A DNA stretch of 64,000 nt from Sphingobacterium micropteri (GCF_014692515.1 NZ_JACOIK010000005.1:1-64000), one strand, 5' to 3'. Shown: positions 43,623-52,896, counted from the stretch's first letter. The notes: a model not told the origin generated them from the sequence alone. Numbers and translations: made by a program.

Positions 43623-44198
43623 TTAGTGTAAATTTTTATCTTCATCATCGGATCCAGCATCCGCTAACATCGCTTCATTTATTTCCGACGGTCTGCCTCC
43701 GTTATAATAATATCGTTTCCAATAGGCTTCGTTAAGGTTGCTGATCATGACACCTCTGCTAGATGCAGCATGTGCAAACTTGTCATCTCCAAGATAGATG
43801 CCCACATGCGTAATCTGTCTGCTGCGGATCTTGAAAAATACAAGATCGCCCGGTTGCAGGTCGTTTTTACGAATAGGTTTTACGTTTGCATATTGATTAC
43901 GACTATTGTAGCCTATGGTCGTGTTAAATACATTTTCATATACAGCAAGTGAAAATTTAGAGCAATCAATTCCCTTCTTAGAATCTCCGCCCAAACGATA
44001 GGGGGTGCCTAACCATTCATATACGAATTGATATAGCTTCGTGTTAGCCATTGCATTAGAGGCAACACCCATTATCTGTGAAAAGTATTCTTTGGCTAGG
44101 TTATCAGGATCGGAAGAAGTTGATTTTGCTGTTTGTGCCTGAGACACCGCACATAAGCCTACGAAAAGCATACCTGCTATCAGTTTTTTTGTATTCAT
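43623..44198 (-). CDS. C40 (NlpC/P60) cell-wall peptidase
   Basis: This is an exported cysteine peptidase, probably cutting gamma-D-Glu-diaminopimelate links in peptidoglycan. A signal peptide ends near SQAQ (22). The catalytic Cys79 is in GIDCSKFSLAVY, preceded by GTPYRLGG. The catalytic His is in THVGIYLGDDKFAHAASS. A terminal acidic tail (LADAGSDDEDKNLH) is unusual. It is the first of two C40 peptidases in the window; the other is at 63332. Confidence 0.9.
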   Translation of the reverse strand: MNTKKLIAGMLFVGLCAVSQAQTAKSTSSDPDNLAKEYFSQIMGVASNAMANTKLYQFVYEWLGTPYRLGGDSKKGIDCSKFSLAVYENVFNTTIGYNSRNQYANVKPIRKNDLQPGDLVFFKIRSRQITHVGIYLGDDKFAHAASSRGVMISNLNEAYWKRYYYNGGRPSEINEAMLADAGSDDEDKNLH

Positions 44199-44447
44199 TA
44201 TGTTCGCCTATTTCACTTGATTTATGATACGTTTTTTTATTCTGTCTTATATTTTCTACAGAACTGAAGCAAATCTACTACATAATGTCTAGGCTTCCAA
44301 GCATATTTGTGATTATTTTAAGATGTTTTAACGTATTTTAACATATTTTTTATTGTTTTTCAATCAAACTTCTTTTTCTTGCATGTAGCAAAAGAACTAC
44401 TTTTTCTAAAGATTCATTATTAAAATTTTAATGGAAATAAAAAAATA

Positions 44448-44480
44448 TTTGATGGATTCAAATTAAAACTCCTATATTTA
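44448..44480 (+). promoter_or_regulatory. Promoter of the threonine operon
   Basis: TTTG (44448-44451) and TATATTTA (44473-44480) are 21 bp apart. The predicted start lies about 12 nt before the leader-peptide ATG. Confidence 0.65.
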
Positions 44481-44497
44481 TACCGTTTTTCAAAAAT

Positions 44498-44566
44498 ATG
44501 GAAAGTTTACACCTTATTATAACAACGATTATTATTACCACCGGCGCTATTCATCGGAGGAAGTAA
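44498..44566 (+). CDS. thrL: Threonine operon leader peptide (22 aa)
   Basis: The frame encodes 22 residues with the core IITTIIITTGAI: six Ile and four Thr codons. This is the hallmark of a thr attenuator, since a ribosome short of charged tRNA-Thr or tRNA-Ile pauses there. Its last codons contain GGAGGAAG, one arm of the antiterminator. The E. coli thrL peptide has the same Ile/Thr-rich design. No other function is expected from the peptide. Confidence 0.88.
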   Translation: MESLHLIITTIIITTGAIHRRK

Positions 44567-44630
44567 TTCTATTGTATAAGAAAGTGTACATAACATATAG
44601 AGCCTTCCTCCAAATGGGAAGGCTTTTTTA
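44556..44630 (+). promoter_or_regulatory. Threonine/isoleucine attenuator: antiterminator and terminator
   Basis: GGAGGAAG (44556-44563) is the exact complement of CTTCCTCC (44604-44611). The same CTTCC is also part of the terminator stem AGCCTTCC/GGAAGGCT (44601-44608, 44617-44624), which is followed by seven T. The two structures exclude each other: a ribosome stalled at the Ile/Thr codons leaves GGAGGAAG free to pair, and transcription continues into thrA. With enough amino acid the ribosome covers it and the terminator forms. Confidence 0.88.
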
Positions 44631-44671
44631 GTTAATAGTATACATTATTTTAAATTAATAAATAAACTGAA

Positions 44672-47119
44672 ATGAAAGTACTAAAGTTTGGAGGGACATC
44701 AGTTGGCAGCGTAGAAAGTGTAAAGGCGGTATTAGGTATTGTCAAGAGCTCTTACGATGAAGGAGAAAAGCCTTTGGTCGTGTTGTCGGCAATGGCTGGC
44801 GTAACGAACTTACTGACGAAAATGGCTGAAAATGCGGCAGAGCGTATCCCTTTTGACGAAGATTTGAAATTATTGGAAGAGCGTCATTTCGAGGTGGTGA
44901 AAAAACTCATTGCGGTAAAATATCAAAATCCGGTTTTTACTAAATTGAAGCTGATGCTCAATGAACTAGAGGATATTTTGCAAGGTATTAGTGCACTTCG
45001 GGAACTAAGCTTACAAAGTAAAGATCTGATCGTGTCTTTTGGAGAGCGATTGTCGAACTATATGGTCTCCAAAATCATGGAACAATATGTAGAGCAAGCC
45101 ATGTATATTGACGCTTCTCATTATATAAAGACGGATTCCAATTTTGGGCATGCGCATATTAACGAAGAGGTGACAAATCAACTTATTCAGTCGCTTGCGC
45201 ATACCCATTCAGACAAGCTGTTATTCGTTACTGGTTTTATTGGTTCTAACGAGAACGGCCGTATCACTACATTGGGAAGAGGGGGATCCGATTATACGGC
45301 TGCAATTTTTGGATCGGTATTGCAAGCTTCTGCTATCGAGATTTGGACGGACGTCAACGGAATGCTGACAGCGGATCCACGTATTGTAAAGAAAGCATTT
45401 TCGCAGCCAACCCTGTCGTACAACGAAGCCATGGAACTTTCTTATTTTGGAGCAAAGGTAATCTACCCGCCGACGATGATTCCGGCTTTTTTGAAAAAAA
45501 TTCCGATTGTGATCAGAAACACTTTTGAACCAGAATTTCCAGGTACAGTTATTCAGTTTGAAAGCGGGAAATCTGCTTATCCGATTAAAGGAATTTCATC
45601 TATTGCCGATATTTCTGTTATCAATGTTTCGGGAAGTGGTATGATTGGGAAATCAGGATTCAGTGGTCGTCTTTTTACCTTGTTAGCGAGAGAGCAGATC
45701 AATGTCGTGCTAATCACGCAATCGTCTTCTGAGCATAGTATCACTTTTGCTGTTCATCCAAGTGATGCAACGAAAGCTGTGCAGCTTATTAAAGCGGAAT
45801 TCGAGCTGGAATTAGAAGCGAATAAACTGGTTTTGCCTACGGTAGAAAATGATCTTTCGGTATTGGCCATTGTGGGGGAGAATATGAAACGTACACCGGG
45901 TATGTCCGGTCGCTTATTCCATGCATTGGGCAGAAATGGTATCAACGTGCGTGCTATTGCACAAGGCTCTTCGGAACTCAATATATCCGTTATTATTGAG
46001 AAAGAAAACATGGCGAAAGCGTTGAATACCGTGCATGATGCGTTTTTCGCGGAGTTAAAGAAGACCCTGTATGTATTTAATGTGGGTACGGGTAATATCG
46101 GTGCTACATTATTTAAACAGATCCATGAGCAATACGACTTTTTGGTAGAGAATAACGACCTAGAAATTAAAATTGCCGGTATTTCCAATTCTAGAAAAAT
46201 GTTATTTAGTCCAGAAGGTATAGATTTGTCGGATTGGCGTACAACATTGGAAGACGAGGGAGAAGTTGCAGATTTGTCTGGTTTTGTGGAACGCATGAAA
46301 GCCATGAATTTACCGAACTGTGTTTTTATCGATAATACGGCTAGTCCACTTCCATCTACTTATTATTTAGATGTATTCAAATCGAATATTTCGGTTGTTA
46401 CCTGCAACAAAATAGCTAATTCTGGCGACTATAAGCAATACAAATCACTCCATGATACTGCTCGTAAATATGGCGTCGACTTTTTCTATGAAACAAATGT
46501 AGGAGCGGGTTTGCCTATTGTTCGGGTGTTGAAAGACTTGATGCTGAGTGGAGACCGCATTGTACGTATAGAAGCTATTCTTTCGGGAACGATTTCTTAT
46601 ATATTCAATAATTTTACGGGGGATGTATCGTTTTACGAAGTCGTGAAGAAGGCACAAGAATTAGGGTATACAGAGCCTGACCCACGGGATGATTTAGGAG
46701 GTGTCGACTTCATGCGGAAGATGCTGATTTTGGCGAGAGATGCAGGGCACGTGATTGAACCTTCTGATGTTAATTTAGGAGCTATTCTTCCTCCAGCTTG
46801 TTTGGAAGCTACATCTGTCGATGATTTCTATGCAGAATTGTTGAAAGCCGATCAATATTTCAATGGATTAAAAGAAAAAGCAGAAAGCCAAAAGAAGGTA
46901 ATGCGATACATTGGTAAGTTGGAAGATGGTAAAGTATCTATCGCACTGGAGATGGTGGACGAAAATCATCCCTTTTATGCTTTGTCAGGAAGTGACAATA
47001 TTATCTCGTTCACGACAGAGCGTTATAAAGAACGTCCGTTGGTCGTAAAAGGTCCTGGAGCCGGAGCGGAAGTGACTGCTGCAGGTGTATTCGCTGATTT
47101 GGTCAATGTAGGAGCGTAA
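44672..47119 (+). CDS. thrA: Bifunctional aspartate kinase / homoserine dehydrogenase
   Basis: One chain catalyses the first and third steps of threonine synthesis. Residues 1-290 form the kinase (KFGGTSVGS at 4-12; TLGRGGSDYTAAIFG). ACT domains span about 310-460 (feedback control by threonine; ITQSSSEHSITF and IAQGSSELNISV). Residues 465-815 form the NAD(P)-dependent homoserine dehydrogenase (VGTGNIGATLFKQ, ATNVGAGLPIVR-like motif, and YTEPDPRDDLGGVDF with catalytic acids). Length is typical. It is the first structural gene of thrABC and lies 42 nt after the attenuator. Confidence 0.96.
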   Translation: MKVLKFGGTSVGSVESVKAVLGIVKSSYDEGEKPLVVLSAMAGVTNLLTKMAENAAERIPFDEDLKLLEERHFEVVKKLIAVKYQNPVFTKLKLMLNELEDILQGISALRELSLQSKDLIVSFGERLSNYMVSKIMEQYVEQAMYIDASHYIKTDSNFGHAHINEEVTNQLIQSLAHTHSDKLLFVTGFIGSNENGRITTLGRGGSDYTAAIFGSVLQASAIEIWTDVNGMLTADPRIVKKAFSQPTLSYNEAMELSYFGAKVIYPPTMIPAFLKKIPIVIRNTFEPEFPGTVIQFESGKSAYPIKGISSIADISVINVSGSGMIGKSGFSGRLFTLLAREQINVVLITQSSSEHSITFAVHPSDATKAVQLIKAEFELELEANKLVLPTVENDLSVLAIVGENMKRTPGMSGRLFHALGRNGINVRAIAQGSSELNISVIIEKENMAKALNTVHDAFFAELKKTLYVFNVGTGNIGATLFKQIHEQYDFLVENNDLEIKIAGISNSRKMLFSPEGIDLSDWRTTLEDEGEVADLSGFVERMKAMNLPNCVFIDNTASPLPSTYYLDVFKSNISVVTCNKIANSGDYKQYKSLHDTARKYGVDFFYETNVGAGLPIVRVLKDLMLSGDRIVRIEAILSGTISYIFNNFTGDVSFYEVVKKAQELGYTEPDPRDDLGGVDFMRKMLILARDAGHVIEPSDVNLGAILPPACLEATSVDDFYAELLKADQYFNGLKEKAESQKKVMRYIGKLEDGKVSIALEMVDENHPFYALSGSDNIISFTTERYKERPLVVKGPGAGAEVTAAGVFADLVNVGA

Positions 47120-47134
47120 TTAGTTAATGACATT

Positions 47135-48112
47135 ATGAATCAGAATAAAACAGTTAAAAAAATAGATTTCGACAGCATTGTGGAGGTTGTACGGGTGTTT
47201 GCACCGGCCACCGTAGCGAATATGATATGTGGGTTTGACATATTAGGGTTTGCGGTAGACTATCCGGGAGATGAAGTTATTATGCATCGCGTAGCAACCC
47301 CGGGTGTACGCATTCGCTCTATTGCTGGAGATGACGGTAGGCTGCCACTAGATGCCGATAAAAATACCGTAAGTGCTTGTGTTCAAATGTTATTGGAGCA
47401 CCTAGGAGTTTCAACAGAAGTTGGTGTGGAGATTGAGCTTATTAAGCACATGCCTATTGGGAGTGGTTTAGGATCGAGCTCTGCCAGTACGGTAGCGGGG
47501 TTATTTGCCATCAATAGTCTGTTGGGAAATCCGTTAACGAAGGAAGAGCTTCTGCCTTTCTGTGTGGAGGGAGAGCGTCTTGCCTGCGGTCATGGACATG
47601 CTGATAATGTAGCTCCGGCCTTGATGGGAGGTATTACACTAATCCGTGGACAACACCCTCTGGATGTCATCAAATTGCCTGTGCCGGAAGAACTATATGC
47701 CGGAATTGTGTTTCCAAAGGTCGATGTACCGACGCGTGATGCACGACAACTTATCAAGGAAAAAGTCTTTTTACGAGATGCCGTGACACAATGGGGCAAT
47801 ATTGCGGGATTAATCGCCGGTCTTTATGAAAGCGATTACGGGTTAATCAGTCGCAGTATGCACGATGTGCTTATCGAACCTACCCGTGCCATTTTGATTC
47901 CAGAGTTTTACACGATGAAGCAAATTGCACTGGATGCAGGTGCGCTTAGTTTTGGTATTTCGGGATCTGGTCCTTCGGTAGTCGCGATTTCACGCGGAAA
48001 GGAAACGGCGGAAAATGCGGCCAATCGCATCCAACAGCATCTAACGGATTGTGAAATTGACAGTTTTAAATATGTATCACCTGTAAATATTGACGGGCCG
48101 AAAGTAATATAA
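47135..48112 (+). CDS. thrB: Homoserine kinase
   Basis: This is a GHMP kinase that phosphorylates homoserine with ATP. VFAPATVANMICGFDILGFA opens the fold, and the nucleotide loop is PIGSGLGSSSASTVAGL (about residues 109-125). AGALSFGISGSGPSVVA is the third GHMP motif. Length 325 aa is normal, with an extra N-terminal stretch of about 15 residues. The spacing from thrA is 15 nt. Confidence 0.96.
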   Translation: MNQNKTVKKIDFDSIVEVVRVFAPATVANMICGFDILGFAVDYPGDEVIMHRVATPGVRIRSIAGDDGRLPLDADKNTVSACVQMLLEHLGVSTEVGVEIELIKHMPIGSGLGSSSASTVAGLFAINSLLGNPLTKEELLPFCVEGERLACGHGHADNVAPALMGGITLIRGQHPLDVIKLPVPEELYAGIVFPKVDVPTRDARQLIKEKVFLRDAVTQWGNIAGLIAGLYESDYGLISRSMHDVLIEPTRAILIPEFYTMKQIALDAGALSFGISGSGPSVVAISRGKETAENAANRIQQHLTDCEIDSFKYVSPVNIDGPKVI

Positions 48113-48138
48113 GTTGAAGAGTGAAAAAAAATAAATAG

Positions 48139-49446
48139 ATGAAATTATATAGTACAAATAATAAAGATCTTCGGGTTTCCTTTCAAGAAGCCGTTTTCAA
48201 TTCCTTACCGTCAGATAAAGGCTTATATATGCCCGAAACTATTCCATCGTTAGATTCCGCTTTTATTAACCGGATTCAACAATATTCTTTGCAGGAGATA
48301 GCTTTTGAAGTCGCGAATGCTTTAATTGGTGATGATATTCCGAATGCTGATTTGAAGGCTATTATTGCGGACGCGATTAATTTTGATGCACCTGTTCGGT
48401 TTTTGGATGCTGAAACGGGTGTACTGGAATTGTTTCACGGGCCATCTTATGCATTCAAGGATTTTGGTGCACGATTTATGAGTCGTGTAATGGGTTATTT
48501 TTCTAAGCAAGGCGATCAATTGTTAGATGTTTTGGTCGCTACTTCGGGAGATACAGGTGGAGCAGTAGCATCCGGTTTTTTGGGCGTCGAAGGTACACGT
48601 GTAACTATACTTTATCCGAAAGGAAAAGTTTCCAAAGTGCAGGAAGAACAATTGACAACGAATGGAAAAAATATTCGGGCATTAGAGGTTGATGGTACGT
48701 TTGACGATTGTCAGGCACTCGTAAAAACTGCATTTAATGATGCCGATCTTAATAAAGTATTGCGGTTAACCTCTGCTAACTCTATTAATATCGCTCGATT
48801 GATACCTCAAACATTCTATTATTTTTGGGCATATGCCCAATTGAAGTCGCAAGGCATTTCAGAAGTGGTATTTACGGTGCCTAGTGGCAATTTCGGCAAT
48901 ATCGGTGCGGGCTTATTAGCGTACAAAATGGGACTACCAGTGAAGCATTTTGTTGCGGGAACTAATGTTAATGACACCGTACCACGGTTTTTGCAATCTG
49001 GTGACTATGATCCGAAACCATCTGTGCAGACCTTAGCAAACGCTATGGATGTGGGCAACCCGAGCAATTGGGTGCGCATTCAAGATATGTTCCACAACAG
49101 CCTGGAAGAACTCCGTAGCATGATTTCTTCTTACACGTATGATGATGAGCAAACCGTAAACGCGATGGAGGAACTCTATGAAAAATATCAGTATATAGCG
49201 TGTCCACATACGGCTATTGCTTATCTTGCATCGAATCAATACCGTCAGGATAAGCCGGGAACATATGCTTCAGTATTTTTGTCAACAGCCCACCCTTGTA
49301 AGTTTCCAGATGCTATTTCTGGAGAAGTATTTGCAAAAATCGAATTGCCAAAAGGAGCAGAAGAATTAGCCGGGAAACCGAAACTAGTAACGGAATTGTC
49401 TGCTGACTACGCGCTTTTCAAAAATTACCTGTTGGAAAATAAATAG
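48139..49446 (+). CDS. thrC: Threonine synthase
   Basis: This is a PLP enzyme that makes threonine from O-phosphohomoserine. Lys107 in GPSYAFKDFGARF binds PLP. ATSGDTGGAVASGF is the phosphate-binding loop, and TVPSGNFGNIGAG is also conserved. At 435 aa it is the longer (fold-type II, E. coli-like) form. It closes the thr operon, 26 nt after thrB, and sits 6 nt before the methyltransferase gene. Confidence 0.96.
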   Translation: MKLYSTNNKDLRVSFQEAVFNSLPSDKGLYMPETIPSLDSAFINRIQQYSLQEIAFEVANALIGDDIPNADLKAIIADAINFDAPVRFLDAETGVLELFHGPSYAFKDFGARFMSRVMGYFSKQGDQLLDVLVATSGDTGGAVASGFLGVEGTRVTILYPKGKVSKVQEEQLTTNGKNIRALEVDGTFDDCQALVKTAFNDADLNKVLRLTSANSINIARLIPQTFYYFWAYAQLKSQGISEVVFTVPSGNFGNIGAGLLAYKMGLPVKHFVAGTNVNDTVPRFLQSGDYDPKPSVQTLANAMDVGNPSNWVRIQDMFHNSLEELRSMISSYTYDDEQTVNAMEELYEKYQYIACPHTAIAYLASNQYRQDKPGTYASVFLSTAHPCKFPDAISGEVFAKIELPKGAEELAGKPKLVTELSADYALFKNYLLENK

Positions 49447-49452
49447 ATTTTA

Positions 49453-50637
49453 ATGAACAAAGTAATCCTGCATAAAGGGAAAGAGAAAGCTGCGTGGCAA
49501 TTACATCCCTGGATTTTCTCGGGAGCCATAAAGACTGTTGATGGAACACCTGGAAACGGCACGCTTGTTAAGGTTTTTAATGTTGATAAAGAATTTATTG
49601 CTTATGGTGTTTACAATGCACATTCCAGAGTAGCCGTTCGCCTGTTGGAATGGAATCAAGAGCATCCAATAGATGAAAGGTGGTGGCGTCATCGAATACA
49701 GCGTGCGGTAGCGTTAAGAACCCACTTATTGACGGATCAGAACGACACGGCGCGGTTGGTTTTTGCAGAAGCTGATTTTTTACCGGGACTCATTGTAGAT
49801 AAATATGGTGATTTCTTGTCGATACAAGTACATTCTTCGGGTGTGGAAGCGATGAAGGCTGTTATTATCGATGAATTGGTGCAGTTAATACAACCTAGAG
49901 GTATTTATGAACGAAGTGATTTAAACGCCCGCCAACATGAAGGGCTACCAGATGCGAACGGACTGTTGTATGGTGAAAAACCATCCGACTTTGTCGATGT
50001 AATAGAAAACGGTATTCGTTATCAAATTAATATTATTGAAGGACAAAAATCTGGTTTTTATTGTGACCAACGGGATAACCGCTCGTTAACGGCACAATAC
50101 GTCCGTGGTAAACGGGTATTGGATTGTTTTTGTTATACCGGAGGCTTTACGTTGAATGCTTTGAAATCGGGAGCTTCCGCTGTTGTTTCGGTAGATAGTT
50201 CCGCTTTAGCGATAGAAACGCTGCAGAAGAATTTAGTATTCAATAAACTAGATGCTGCGGTGCACTCCACCGTACAAGCAGACGTCAATAAGTACCTTCG
50301 TCAATTAGGGGAGGAAGGAGAAAAATTTGATGTCATTATTCTTGATCCTCCGAAGTACGCTCCATCTCGTTCTGCATTAGACAAGGCGGCTAGAGCGTAT
50401 AAAGATTTGAATAGGCGTGCCTTGCTTTTGTTAGAAATTGGTGGATTATTGGCTACATTTTCATGCTCCGGAGCGATGGATATCGATACCTTTAAGCAAG
50501 TTGTCGCCTGGGCCGCCTTGGATGCTGGAAAGGAAATTCAGTTTATCAGACAATTTAGCCAACCGGAGGATCACCCGGTTCGAGCGTCATTTCCAGAAGG
50601 GGAATATTTAAAAGGATTGTTGGTTCGGGTGGTTTAA
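49453..50637 (+). CDS. Class I rRNA large-subunit methyltransferase (RlmI-like)
   Basis: It has an N-terminal PUA domain (about residues 1-75, HPWIFSGAIKTVDGTPGNG), a linker domain and a C-terminal Rossmann methyltransferase. VLDCFCYTGGFTLNALKSGA is the SAM-binding motif, and VIILDPPKYAPSR the catalytic DPPK motif. RlmI makes 5-methylcytidine in 23S rRNA; whether this protein has the same site is not known. It lies 6 nt after thrC and probably uses the thr promoter. Confidence 0.92.
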   Translation: MNKVILHKGKEKAAWQLHPWIFSGAIKTVDGTPGNGTLVKVFNVDKEFIAYGVYNAHSRVAVRLLEWNQEHPIDERWWRHRIQRAVALRTHLLTDQNDTARLVFAEADFLPGLIVDKYGDFLSIQVHSSGVEAMKAVIIDELVQLIQPRGIYERSDLNARQHEGLPDANGLLYGEKPSDFVDVIENGIRYQINIIEGQKSGFYCDQRDNRSLTAQYVRGKRVLDCFCYTGGFTLNALKSGASAVVSVDSSALAIETLQKNLVFNKLDAAVHSTVQADVNKYLRQLGEEGEKFDVIILDPPKYAPSRSALDKAARAYKDLNRRALLLLEIGGLLATFSCSGAMDIDTFKQVVAWAALDAGKEIQFIRQFSQPEDHPVRASFPEGEYLKGLLVRVV

Positions 50638-50682
50638 GTAATAGTTTTTGACAAAAATATGAAAATGTTCAAAAAGTAAACC

Positions 50683-50713
50683 TTTGATAAGACGGTAATA
50701 CATGGTAACTTTG
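50683..50713 (+). promoter_or_regulatory. Promoter of the fatty-acid hydroxylase gene
   Basis: TTTG (50683-50686) and TAACTTTG (50706-50713) are 19 bp apart. It overlaps an in-frame ATG at 50702, so the true start is 50744. Confidence 0.75.
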
Positions 50714-50743
50714 TTTTGCTGCAGTTATCAGAAAATACGTGTT

Positions 50744-51400
50744 ATGGCAAAGAAGTTATATGTTTCTAACGGAACCGAATCCATTCGGATGTTTAAAAAT
50801 AATTTTTTAGAATCACTGACGAAAATACATTACAGTGTTCCGTTGATATTTTGGATCCCGGTAATAGGTTATTTTATCTATAAGTCACATACACAAGGTG
50901 GAATGTCTGCAGGAGATATTGCTTTGTATTTTTTCGCGGGTTTGGCGTTTTGGACATTGGCTGAATATGTATTACACCGCTGGATATTTCATTATGAGCC
51001 GACTTCTAATTGGGGCAAGCGTATCCACTTTATTTTTCATGGCGTACATCATGATTATCCGAAAGACCGTTTACGATTAGTAATGCCTCTTTCTGCTAGT
51101 ATTCCATTGGCTGCTATTATCTATTTTATTTTTAGTCTATTCTTGTCGGAATTTATACTAGCCTCCTTTTTTGCAGGCTTTCTATTAGGTTATCTTATTT
51201 ATGACGAATGTCATTACGCGATGCACCATGCTAATTTTAAATCGGGCTTATTCAAAAAAATAAAAGATCACCATATGCTGCATCATTATGCAGACCCCGA
51301 GCGTGGGTTTGGGGTCAGCTCTGCTATATGGGATGTTATCTTCGATTCCGGTTTCAAGAAAAAGAAGAAGAACACTAGAACTGAAAAAGAAGCGGACTAG
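50744..51400 (+). CDS. Fatty acid hydroxylase (sterol desaturase/FA2H-like)
   Basis: This is an integral membrane di-iron enzyme. His-box motifs are AEYVLHRWIFHYEP, FIFHGVHHDYPKDR, DECHYAMHHANF and HHMLHHYADPERGFG, the pattern of fatty-acid 2-hydroxylases. Four hydrophobic helices surround them. In sphingolipid-producing Bacteroidota a 2-hydroxylase could modify the amide-linked acyl chain, which is an inference here. At 218 aa it is short like other bacterial forms. Its last codons (TEKEAD) and stop lie inside a 40-bp palindrome. Confidence 0.87.
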   Translation: MAKKLYVSNGTESIRMFKNNFLESLTKIHYSVPLIFWIPVIGYFIYKSHTQGGMSAGDIALYFFAGLAFWTLAEYVLHRWIFHYEPTSNWGKRIHFIFHGVHHDYPKDRLRLVMPLSASIPLAAIIYFIFSLFLSEFILASFFAGFLLGYLIYDECHYAMHHANFKSGLFKKIKDHHMLHHYADPERGFGVSSAIWDVIFDSGFKKKKKNTRTEKEAD

Positions 51401-51418
51401 TCCGCTTCTTTTTCAGTT
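51379..51418. terminator. Perfect 40-bp palindrome over two stop codons
   Basis: The stretch from 51379 to 51418 equals its own reverse complement, with 20 bases in each arm and no spacer. Left arm: AACTGAAAAAGAAGCGGACT. The hydroxylase stop (51398-51400) is at the centre, and the fabH stop (51417-51419) touches the end. As RNA it folds into a stem with TTTTT on the descending arm in both directions, so it should terminate both transcripts. Confidence 0.9.
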
Positions 51419-52463
51419 ACCACCGGATCAATGCCGATCCCCACGTAAATCCAGCACCAAAGGCAGCTAAGCAAATAAGATCGCCATCTTTAATCTTTCC
51501 TTCTTCCCATGCTTCGCATAAAGCAATAGGAACAGAGGCAGCGGTAGTATTGCCGTATTTTTGGATATTGTTAAAAACTTGATGATCACCTAATCCTAAT
51601 GTTTTCTGCACAAATTGCGCAATCCTTAGGTTGGCTTGATGAGGTATGAGCAAATCAATATCGGTTGATTGGAGGTTGTTTTTTGCTAGTGCTTCTTGTA
51701 TAACTTCGGGAAACTTGACGACAGCTTTTTTGAACACCGCTTGCCCATCCATATAGGGAAAAGTAGTGCCATCGTCCAACATTTCCTTCGTCATGAGCAT
51801 GCCGCCGAGTTCTTGCTCTGGCCAGTTCGGCTGTTGATCCAGCCACATTCCACCGGAGCTTCCGGGATAATACATGGCGAGTTTTTCCGCGTCAGCTCCG
51901 TCGGCGTGTAAATGGGTACTGAGGATACCTTTTCCTGCTTCGGTGGTCGGCTGTACGACGACTGCACCAGCACCATCACCAAAAATAACCGACACGGCGC
52001 GTCCTCGGGTGGAGTAGTCCAACGCAAAAGAATGTTTTTCAGAACCCACAACCAAGATATTTTTATACATGCCGGTTTTGATGAACTGATCAGCAATAGA
52101 GAGTGCGTAAACAAAACCTGAGCACTGGTTTCGGATATCCAGTGCGCCAACTTCTTTCATGCCCATTTCACGTTGTAACAACACACCACAACCTGGGAAA
52201 TAATAATCGGGGGATAGCGTTGCAAATATGATAAAATCAATATCCTCTATCGTTGTATTAGCCCGTTCGATAGCAATTTTAGCCGCTTCGATCCCCATCG
52301 TGGTAGTCGTTTCTCCAATGCGGTCTGCATAACGCCGCTCCTTAATGCCTGTCCGCTCCTGGATCCATTCATCGCTGGTGTCCATAAACCGGGTGAGATC
52401 ATTGTTTGTATATACATTTTTTGGCACGTAATATCCTATGCCGGCAATTTTTGATTGAAACAT
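51417..52463 (-). CDS. fabH: 3-oxoacyl-ACP synthase III
   Basis: It condenses acetyl- or branched acyl-CoA with malonyl-ACP to start fatty-acid chains. Cys114 in DIRNQCSGFVYALS is the acyl site, and His and Asn follow in LLIPHQANLRIAQ and QKYGNTTAASVPIAL. GDGAGAVVV is also conserved. The start at 52463 is preferred since AGGAAAGGAAG precedes it; an in-frame ATG at 52481 encodes that purine run. Branched primers are typical of this phylum. It converges with the acyl hydroxylase gene. Confidence 0.94.
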   Translation of the reverse strand: MFQSKIAGIGYYVPKNVYTNNDLTRFMDTSDEWIQERTGIKERRYADRIGETTTTMGIEAAKIAIERANTTIEDIDFIIFATLSPDYYFPGCGVLLQREMGMKEVGALDIRNQCSGFVYALSIADQFIKTGMYKNILVVGSEKHSFALDYSTRGRAVSVIFGDGAGAVVVQPTTEAGKGILSTHLHADGADAEKLAMYYPGSSGGMWLDQQPNWPEQELGGMLMTKEMLDDGTTFPYMDGQAVFKKAVVKFPEVIQEALAKNNLQSTDIDLLIPHQANLRIAQFVQKTLGLGDHQVFNNIQKYGNTTAASVPIALCEAWEEGKIKDGDLICLAAFGAGFTWGSALIRW

Positions 52464-52520
52464 CTTACTTCCTTTCCTCATGATTAGTGTGTAAATCTAC
52501 ATATTTTTTAAAATATTAAT

Positions 52521-52528
52521 TATTTTTG
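52521..52528 (+). promoter_or_regulatory. Promoter -7 element of clpS
   Basis: TATTTTTG ends 4 nt before the clpS ATG, which predicts a transcript that begins at or beside the start codon. The -33 region is A/T only. Confidence 0.5.
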
Positions 52529-52532
52529 CAGC

Positions 52533-52814
52533 ATGGGTGTACAAACAGAACAAGAAGCGTTTACGCTTGAAGAGATATTAGCTACTGTCCAATCTTCGAA
52601 CCGTTTGATTCTGTGGAACGATGAGATTAACACATTTGATCATGTCATTGATTGCCTGATGCGGCATTTACAATATTCCGAAGCCCAAGCCGAACAAATT
52701 GCCTGGAAGGTGCATACGGAAGGGAAATGTGCCGTACTGGAAGGCTCTTTAACCGAGATGGAAGTATATCGTAAAATCCTTAAATCCGAAGGATTGACTG
52801 TCTCCGTAGAATAA
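52533..52814 (+). CDS. clpS: ATP-dependent Clp protease adaptor ClpS
   Basis: ClpS hands N-degron substrates to ClpAP. LILWNDEINTFDHVIDCLM carries the Asn-Asp pair that binds N-terminal residues, and AWKVHTEGKCAVLEGSL forms the lower edge of the pocket. At 93 aa it is full length. ClpA is not in the window. The gene diverges from fabH. Confidence 0.94.
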   Translation: MGVQTEQEAFTLEEILATVQSSNRLILWNDEINTFDHVIDCLMRHLQYSEAQAEQIAWKVHTEGKCAVLEGSLTEMEVYRKILKSEGLTVSVE

Positions 52815-52896
52815 CTTGTCACATCGTAATAATGCAGTTACGATAGAACGATAGCAGCTTTTATTTTGTTTTTTTGTGAAAAGGACAATTTTTCAC

